64,000 nt of DNA from Auricularia sp. M13 (taxonomy: Eukaryota; Basidiomycota; Agaricomycetes; Auriculariales; Auriculariaceae), in contig CM073198.1 of the NCBI GenBank assembly GCA_037042915.1, forward strand, positions 4,154,001 to 4,218,000. Reading direction: 5' to 3'. The notes below the pieces were generated by a model. It saw only the letters and a list, made by a program, of their open reading frames with translations, ran no database searches and had not been told where the DNA came from. The translations under genes and the position numbers were made by a program. Below are positions 57,570-64,000 of this stretch, one piece after another (the stretch's first letter is position 1; each line of letters opens with the position of its first letter).

Positions 57570-58236
57570 CTACACCACTGGCCTTTGAGCTCGAGCCAGC
57601 AGCCGTACAGTGAGACCTTCCACTGGTTTCCTATCGCAAGCATTCATGCATCCTGGCATAGGGCAGACATACACGCTCTCGGTGAAACAAGGCTGCAAGC
57701 AGGTGGCACAGAATGTATGGCCTGATGACCATCAGTTGGTCTGAGTCGTGTGCATAGTCATACGCCTACCACATCGCGGAATACTGGGCAATTACTCAGG
57801 CATGATGGCAGCACTCAGCCTTGGAGACCCACTTACATCCAAGCATCCTCCAGGATCGCATTGCAGATTGGGCAGTGGATGGCCCTGCGGATCGCGCTAC
57901 GTATCTGTAGCCATTAATCCTCAATCCTTTGCCATGAGATCTCACCTCTTCTAGAAGAACATTCAATTGCTCGTTCTCTGCTTTCAGCTGTTGTGTTCGG
58001 AGCTGCAGTGCGTGCGCGGATGCCAACACACGATCGACATGCTGGAAAAGTGAGTGTTCAGTTTTGAGCCAATGGATACAACAACAACATACGGCCTTTG
58101 AGTTCGCCTGAAATTCGGACAAAGACGCGTTCTCCTTCATGACGTCCCGAAGTTGTCGCTGCAAGAAGAAACGAAGCGCATCGTTAGAAGAGGAATGTTG
58201 ATCAGGACGGCTATCTGGAGGACGATCGTGAGACAT
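57570..58236 (-). CDS. RING-finger protein (probable E3 ubiquitin ligase), five exons with a 14-nt microexon
   Basis: Exons: 58236-58093, 58041-57946, 57904-57837, 57783-57770 (14 nt) and 57721-57570. Introns are 51, 41, 53 and 48 nt, all GT-AG, and the sum is 474 nt, 157 residues plus stop. The N-terminus (MSHDRPPDSRPDQHSSSNDA) leads into coiled coil (LQRQLRDVMKENASLSEF; HALQLRTQQLKAENEQLNVL). The RING begins IHCPICNAILEDAW, the microexon supplies IIPRC and the start of the Gly of CGH, and the last exon gives HTFCATCLQPCF, VYVCPMPGC and RKPVEG. That yields CxxC, CxH, CxxC and a final Cys pair. The last pair is spaced C-x4-C instead of the usual CPxC. Coiled coil plus RING suggests a dimeric E3 acting with an E2 enzyme. 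Confidence 0.75.
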
Positions 58237-58239
58237 ACT

Positions 58240-58840
58240 GTGATCGCTCGCTACAGAATGGGGCTCCCTTATACGTTTCTTGGACTACTTATTGAGGTAT
58301 TGTTTTGCAGAAAAGTCACGAGATTCGTGACGTGAGGTTTGATCCATATATACAATAGCACACCAATATGGGTGTCATTTACTCCCTGATATATGCTGCG
58401 GGAAATAGGCAGAACAATGGGCGGGATATTTGGGGAAGGAAGTGCAGGGGATAGTGCCAGAAGCGGTACGCATTGCAGATGAAAGAACGGGTGCGCATGA
58501 TGTGTAGGGCAGGGGTAGGTAGCAGCGCCACCGACTTTCCGGAGACTCTGGACCTGGACAGTGAGCAAGCTGCGCGAGCTGCGGAACTCATATTTGGCCA
58601 TACGGCGTCGGGGTATTGCCGCCTCATCTGCCAGTGTCCATATTCATGGACTACATGGGCCTGGACGGCTTGATGAGCGGGGAGCACATATTACGCCCAT
58701 GGGCAGCGTGGTGCGATCAGGTAAGGGTGAGGACGGCCGGTAAAGAGTGCAATATGTCCAACACGAGCCGGTACGTATTGACATGCTTTGAGCTATAAGA
58801 ACGGGCGGGCAAGCAGAAGAATTCCGAGAAGTCCAGTCAG
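58240..58840. other. Intergenic between divergent genes
   Basis: A single caatatgtcc occurs near 58750 and a gctataagaa TATA-like sequence near 58792, about 50 bp before the next ATG. Other ORFs were not recognised. Confidence 0.4.
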
Positions 58841-58842
58841 CG

Positions 58843-59223
58843 ATGCCTCATCCAAATGTGCCCGGCCTTCACACAGCGATTCTCTACTCTCGCAACCGTC
58901 GGAATGTCGGGCCCGTGCGAGTGATGACGGACGGTGATTATGCTGCAGTGGATCAATACATCGGCCGGGAACCTCGTGAATTCTATCACGAATTGCGCGT
59001 GACTGTTAGAAAACGTCGCCGAAGACATGTGCTTGCCGTCTTCTACACCAAGCACAGCAGAGGAGTAGTCAACAGACACATTCAAGAAGTCACGGAGCTT
59101 GAGTGGTCTGGTGATGCAATAATTTTGGCGGTGGGACGAAATGGCGAATATAAGGACATCCCCGACATTGAGACTGCTTCGCGGGCATTGAGAAAGTACG
59201 TGCTCTATTGGGTGCGAGCATAG
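58843..59223 (+). CDS. Hypothetical 126-residue protein
   Basis: Intact single-exon ORF from ATG 58843 to TAG 59223. It reads NVPGLHTAILYSRNRRNVG, VRVMTDGDYAAVDQYIGREP, YHELRVTVRKRRRRHVLAVF and VTELEWSGDAIILAVGRNGE, ending RALRKYVLYWVRA. Alternating polar and hydrophobic strands suggest a small alpha/beta or beta-rich fold; the RKRRRRH run is basic. A TATA-like ctataagaa lies about 50 bp upstream. It is flanked by the RING gene (divergent) and segment B'. Similar strand-rich small ORFs are common in repeat-rich fungal DNA, and I do not recognise a family. Confidence 0.45.
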   Translation: MPHPNVPGLHTAILYSRNRRNVGPVRVMTDGDYAAVDQYIGREPREFYHELRVTVRKRRRRHVLAVFYTKHSRGVVNRHIQEVTELEWSGDAIILAVGRNGEYKDIPDIETASRALRKYVLYWVRA

Positions 59224-59457
59224 CGGAGCGGTAGACCGTGACTGAACATCGCAGGGGATTGAGAAGCGCGCCAGCGCGTATCAGAGGCATCAGAGCAAGC
59301 GTTGTTCAGCGGTAGGAAATATAGGGGCGCATGGGTTGCTAAAAAGAAATGGAGAGGTATGGCATGACCAGAAAAAAGTGTCGCGAAAAGCTATGAGACG
59401 GGCATTGGGCCAGAAACCGAGGATTCTAATAGGCGCTAGGACAAGATTGATTGGAGC

Positions 59458-59807
59458 AAGACGCGGGCGACATATTGAACAAGACGCGGGCGACATATTG
59501 AGCCAGACGCGGGCGACACATTGGGCCAGACGCAGCAACATATTGAGCAAGGATTGAGCAAACCGCAGGCGACATGTGCGGGGCACGTGCAAGTTCAGGG
59601 ACCTATTGTCAAGAGCGGCACGTGCCGGGTATCGCTTGTCCTCGTACACGATGGCATATTGCTTTGCTGCCCGTCCTGCCCGCCGTGCCTAATCTGTTCG
59701 ACCGCGCGCCCTAGCCAGGGTCTGCACCACTGCCAGAATGTGGGCCGAGTCGTATATAAGGCCGCGAATGGGCCTCTGCTGGGGAACCGTCGTCTACACC
59801 AGACTGC
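59458..59807 (+). promoter_or_regulatory. B' promoter: GACATATTGAGC boxes, CACGTG, TATA
   Basis: gacatattga(a/g)c boxes at 59468-59560 (period about 23 bp), ggggcacgtgcaag (59579) and ggcacgtgccggg (59619), atggcatattgctttgc (59650), ctgttcgaccgcgcgcc (59694) and tatataaggcc (59753). The ATG at 59808 is 55 bp downstream of the TATA. CACGTG is the core bound by bHLH factors in eukaryotes. Whether bHLH proteins act here is inference. Confidence 0.6.
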
Positions 59808-61829
59808 ATGGCAATGGACTCCAACTCGCCCAAGCCGTCGCTCTCGCCGAAACGGGAGCATAGCGAAAAAATCGTGCGTGTGCGCAGTCGCCTGGCTGGT
59901 CGCTGCTGACAATATCCCGTCGTAGGCGAATGCGGCCAAGGAATCGCAGGCCCACATGCTCAAGATTCGTTCCCATCGCAAGCAGGTCCAGGCCCGTGCC
60001 TCAAGCGTGAGCTCTTTTCGTTCGCCAGAGTCGGCCCTCTTGCTCACCGGCGCTTAGCACACCGAGTCCGGCGCGACCGGGACTATGAATGCGCACGCCG
60101 TCGTCGCGCCAGGCGGCCGACAGTCGTCGATGGTCCTCGTAAACCCGGTCGACGGCGAGGACAGCGTGCGAGCGCGGCTTCCGGTACGTGTGATGTCTCC
60201 GGCCAACGCGCATTCACCTCCGGTCGCAGCAGGCCTCCTTCCACCACCGCGACACGACGCCCTTGACGGCAGCGCCCGCTGTTTCTTACAGCCAGCAGTT
60301 GTCTTACCCGGCCGTTCCGGCACTCAGTCGCGTAAGCGTTCACTTCCTCTGAAGCTTCAAATGCTAACCTCGCGCCAGCGTTCTGTTCTCCCCGTTCACA
60401 GAACGCCTCCGACGGTACATTCGCCGCCCTCGCGTTCCTTCGCGCGGCCGCCAACACCTCACTGGGCCGTGTCGAGCGCGGTATCCGTCGCCTCATCGGT
60501 TAGTTGCCGCCGCCTGCCCCGTCTGTAGCTCACCTCGAGCGCAGAGCCCGGTCGCGCCCGCGCCTGCTACGCCGCCCCCGCCCCCAGCCTTCTCAAGCCT
60601 GGGCACGCCCCGGCTTTGTCGCCTCGGACCTATCACCGTCTGTACTACGAAAACCCGCCGCCGCGCGCCGTCGCCGTCGCCAGAGTCGCCGGCCCAGACC
60701 GCAAAGCACTACAAGCAGCCCGTGGTGCGTCCACATTCGCTATTTCTCCCGCCCTTCCATCTTGACCGAATTCCATTTCAGTTGCCCCGCTTGAAACCTC
60801 TCGACAAGCCTGCGGCAACACCTCGTACGCTCGATCGGCCCCGGCACGCCGCCGGTCTCGCTCCGTCTCTGTTGCAGCCACCAGCACCGCCGAGGCTGCC
60901 CAGCCCGCTTATGCTCGACCATGACCGCGCACCCGCTGAGGATATGGTACGTTGGCGCGCCTACGCTCGCTCCCGACTTCGATTAATGTTGTACAGTCCG
61001 CTCGTCTTCGCCCGTCCGGTCAGCGCACTCCCACCTTGCGCGTTGCTCCCTCCGCTTCCCCCAACCTCATCCACCTACGTCCGGCGCCGATGGTACCGGT
61101 CGATCAGCCCAGTCTGTCGCGGCCACCTGCCGTATGTCGCGTCTTTGGTCGCTTGCGCTCCTTCGATTAACCTCATTATTCCGTAGCCTCTGCCTCTGGA
61201 GCCAGTTAAGGCGTTACCGCCGTTCCACCCGCTCTCTCCGGCATTCGGCACCATCTATCATCCTCATCCTTCTTTGCCTCCTACCGACTCTGAACGTAGC
61301 AACTGGCTTCGGGTTCGTCTGCGGATCCTAGTCCTCTTTACGAGCAACTGGCTAACTTTGACGTAGTCGCCTGTATACACCAGCGGACCTGCACCGCAAC
61401 CGACGAGTCATCCCGACCCCCGTCTTGCGCGCACCCTGTCGGTCGCGGTGCGTGTAACCTTGCTTGTCTCCTCATGCTGACATGGTCCAGCCCGAGACCC
61501 AGATCATCTCTACCACGCCTACGGACCCGTCGGGTCGGTCGTCAGAGCTCTCGCCCGGCGTCGTTGGTACCGTCGCACCCGAGCAAGATGTTGGAGAAAG
61601 CCGCGAGAACCTGCCTGCTGGCCGACACCTTCGTTCGCTGCGCTCTCCTGCGCGACGCGTCTCCGCTTCAGACCGAGCCGCATCCCCCACAGTGGTCTCC
61701 CAAGATGTCACCGCTCAGGTTCGCTCCGTACGCGGAGCAAACGGCCAGTGCGATGCGTGCGGTTGCTGGGTCAAACTCGCCAACATGCATAGCCATGCAA
61801 CGAAGAAGTGCCGTAGCCTGGTGCGTTAA
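59808..61829 (+). CDS. B-family intron-rich, proline-rich protein with a C-terminal CxxC/HxH/C module
   Basis: Well-supported exons: 59808-59873 (MAMDSNSPKPSLSPKREHSE), 59926-60006 (AHMLKIRSHRKQVQARASS), 60058-60183 (NAHAVVAPGGRQSSMVLVN), 60230-60331 (QASFHHRDTTPLTAAP) and 60379-60480 (RSVLPVHRTPPTVHSPPSR). Introns are 52, 51, 46 and 47 nt, all GT-AG, and every one is phase 0. Further exons follow (about 60529-60719, 60779-60944, 60995 on), but the reading frame of the first of these is ambiguous. The last exon (after ...tggtccag at about 61486) ends RGANGQCDACGCWVKLANMH then SHATKKCRSLVR, where CxxC, HxH and a final Cys could bind zinc. Proline-rich, disordered body plus a small metal module suggests an adaptor or nucleic-acid-binding protein; this is inference. 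Member D conserves the first exons at protein level. No known family. Confidence 0.55.
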
Positions 61830-61935
61830 TCGCAATATTCACTCTTCCTCTACTCACTCACTCCGTAGCCGCGAAAGGACGACGCGAAACATTGGTTTTA
61901 CGTAGAGGAAAGCGAGGAGAGTGATGCGTAGGCTG

Positions 61936-62377
61936 TATTGGATGTTTACATGGGCGCCGCGACCTTACGACGTGTTTTCAAACGATAATCCGAGTCTCTG
62001 ACCCTTCGCCCCCCCTATGGCCCCCGGCCCACTGTATATATCCCCCATGTTAGCTTCATGAACCATTCCGTGCGATTCTTGACCGAATCTGTATTTACTG
62101 CAGTGAATGTCGATGACATGATTTGAGCATTGCCTGAACCGCGTCCGATAAACGCGCAAATTCACGAGCAGGCCGAGGACGCCGCGTTACATTCACGCGA
62201 TTGCAGTCGAACCTGACTATATATCCTTGGCGAGCAATGCAGTGCGAGACGTGTTACGGATTCTGCTTTAGATGTGTTTGCGAGGACGGGTCCTCCTGGA
62301 CCGTGAGGGAGAAAGGATTAAGCGCGTGGCCGACGCGCGAGAATGCCGTCTCAGACCTCAATATGCTGCTGTCTGCG
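61936..62377. other. Junction between segments B' and A''
   Basis: About 440 bp unique to this place, with no gene seen. A tgtatatatcc TATA-like run lies near 62030. Confidence 0.5.
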
Positions 62378-63800
62378 TGATCTGCCGCTGCGTGCGTCGC
62401 AGGCGCTGGAACGCGGTTTAAAGCGCCGACCGCAGGCATATCTGCGGCCGGCGGCAAGCGCCGCATGTTTCCCACCCTCACGTCCCAGCGCCCGCACTGA
62501 GTTGTGCCGCGCGCCGACGAGAGCTTCTCGACGCTAGTGTACTGTGTTGTACCTCTAGCATCGTTGGAGTTCTGCATCGAGGACATTGGCGGCCTACCGA
62601 CAGTAGAGGGCACTGAACGGCGCAACAGCAGCGCAAGCACGCCAGAGCTCAACTCCACGAGCGGTACCCCCGTACAGTGGGCTGCATGCAACGTTGCTGA
62701 CGGCGCCGAATAGATTAAGACTTCGACGAGATCTTGTGGACGAGCACGCGACCGCAACGGTAAGTACTGGTGCTGCATCCATCGCGTCATTATCTCCCTT
62801 CGACTTGGCTTCTTTCGTTGAGGGCCGCGCTCTCGAATGCCAGCGCGCTACGCACTGGCTTGTGCCGCCCGCTGGCGAGGGCTCAGCGGTAGTCAGACCT
62901 GTACTGGTTGGTACCTCTGACGTTGACGACTTGGCCGTCGTTGTACATTCTCCCACCCGCGTTGCTCGTATCCATGAAAAAGTCACTCATAATCTTTACA
63001 GACACCCGAACGCGCACGACAGCCGCACACTCCAGCCGCGTCTGCAACTGTACGTACTTCTGCTGCGCCGCGTCATTCCTCGCACTTCGACTTGGCTTCT
63101 TTCGTTGAGGGCCGCGCTCTCGAATGCCAGCGCGCTACGCACTGGCTTGTGCCGCCCGCTGGCGAGGGCTCAGCGGTAGTCAGACCTGTACTGGTTGGTA
63201 CCTCTGACGTTGACGACTTGGCCGTCGTTGTACATTCTCCCACCCACGTTGCTCGTATCCATGAAAAAGTCACTCATAATCTTTACAGACACCCGAACGC
63301 GCACGACAGCCGCACACTCCAGCCCGCGTCTGCAACTGTACGTACTTCTGCTGCGCCGTCGTCATTCCTCGCACTTCGACTTGGCTTCTTTCGTTGAGGG
63401 CCGCGCTCTCGAATGCCAGCGCGCTACGCACTGGCTTGTGCCGCCCGCTGGCGAGGGCTCAGCGGTAGTCAGACCTGTACTGGTTGGTACCTCTGACGTT
63501 GACGACTTGGCCGTCGTTGTACATTCTCCCACCCGCGTTGCTCGTATCCATGAACAAGTCACTCATAATCTTTACAGACACCCGAACGCGCACGACAGCC
63601 GCACACTCCAGCCCGCGTCTGCAACTGTACGTACTTCTGCTGCGCCGTCGTCAATCCTCGTCGTCATCCCTCGCACCGACTTGGCTTCTTCGTTGAGGGC
63701 CGCGCTCTCGAATGCCAGCGCGCTACGCACTGGCTTGTGCCGCCCGCTGGCGAGGGCTCAGCGGTAGTCAGACCTGTACTCGTTGGTACCTCTGCCGCCG
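62378..63800. repeat. Segment A, copy 3 (A''), minus orientation, four tandem units
   Basis: Matches A' from gccgctgcgtgcgtcgcagg onward, with three full 289-bp units (markers at about 62817, 63104 and 63393) and a fourth cut short at about 63691-63795, where the sequence leaves the repeat at cctctgccgccg. Micro-ORFs are at 62883-62990, 63170-63277 and 63459-63566. The outer gene tail seen in copies 1 and 2 is absent, so this copy is truncated. Confidence 0.85.
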
Positions 63801-64000
63801 TTCAGGACCGCGCGAGCGGCTGTCGTCCCTTCGTCTTCCGCCGTGCCCAGTATCGCGCAGTGTTACTGGTATTCATCTACGCTAAGATTTCCCGGAACTT
63901 GCGAACGACGAACCTCTCGCCCATCCAACCTCTCGATTCGCACTGTAAGTTTGTAACCGCCCTGCTCTGAACGCAACTGAGGTGGCGCTTGGGCCGCTGC
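63801..64000. other. Unique sequence at the right edge
   Basis: No feature recognised. Confidence 0.3.

Larger units (their letters stand above)
59455..61935. repeat. Segment B, copy 2 (B')
   Basis: Inverted duplicate of 11784-14265, about 2.48 kb, almost identical. The borders fall inside the acatattgarc minisatellite (left) and in agtgatgcgtaggct (right). This copy has fewer reading-frame defects than B. Confidence 0.9.

Overview
The window looks like nuclear DNA of a mushroom-type basidiomycete (Agaricomycetes). The reasons are genes split by many 42-55 nt GT-AG introns with CTRAC-like branch points, a Tnp2-type CACTA transposase, a KDZ-transposase cysteine-cluster remnant, degraded LINE pieces with RNase H, and an F-box/LRR protein typical of that group. 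There is no bacterial operon, no rRNA and no recognisable tRNA. The region is accessory: repeats, transposon wrecks and short lineage-specific genes dominate. No species is assigned.

Layout. Three segment families recur in a nested inverted pattern A-B-E ... A' ... E'-B'-A''. A is at 1-1940, A' at 28620-29941 and A'' at 62378-63800. B is at 11784-14265 and B' at 59455-61935. E is at 20540-21985 and E' at 36225-37650. A carries a 289-bp tandem repeat with a 35-codon micro-ORF in every full unit. B carries an intron-rich, proline-rich gene, intact-looking in B' and frameshifted in B. Between the blocks, left to right, lie: a decayed ORF (2.0-2.9 kb), a CACTA/Tnp2 gene (3.0-6.9 kb, minus), a promoter fragment (7.5-7.8 kb), a LINE wreck (8.2-11 kb), a two-exon coiled-coil gene (15.5-16.2 kb), a 2-kb GC-rich minisatellite (16.4-18.6 kb), two paralogous two-exon genes and a divergent relative sharing their N-terminus (22.3-27.6 kb), a six-exon gene (30.9-31.8 kb), a broken F-box gene (32.6-34.2 kb), a LINE 3' end (40.2-40.7 kb), another B-family gene (41.5-42.1 kb), a 184-bp MULE-type MITE (43 kb), a small membrane-protein gene (46.4-47.1 kb), a small basic protein gene (47.8-48.2 kb), a 741-residue two-exon gene (50.2-52.4 kb), a KDZ remnant (52.8-53.9 kb), a RING-finger gene with a 14-nt microexon (57.6-58.2 kb) and an intact 126-residue ORF (58.8-59.2 kb).

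The most promising undescribed system is a gene family at B, B', D (41.5-42.1 kb), with promoter-only or decayed relatives at 7.5 kb and in E/E'. Members share a composite upstream region: tandem GACATATTGAGC boxes, then a CACGTG-containing box, then a TTCGACCG-type box, then TATATAAGG about 37-55 bp before the ATG. They also share the first exons, including a conserved second intron. Protein-level motifs (N-terminal SN-PK, QVQA-(R/H)-ASS, then NAHAVVA..GRQ) survive although the DNA has diverged between B and D, which suggests selection on a protein. The B' product ends in a CxxC...HxH...C candidate metal-binding module.
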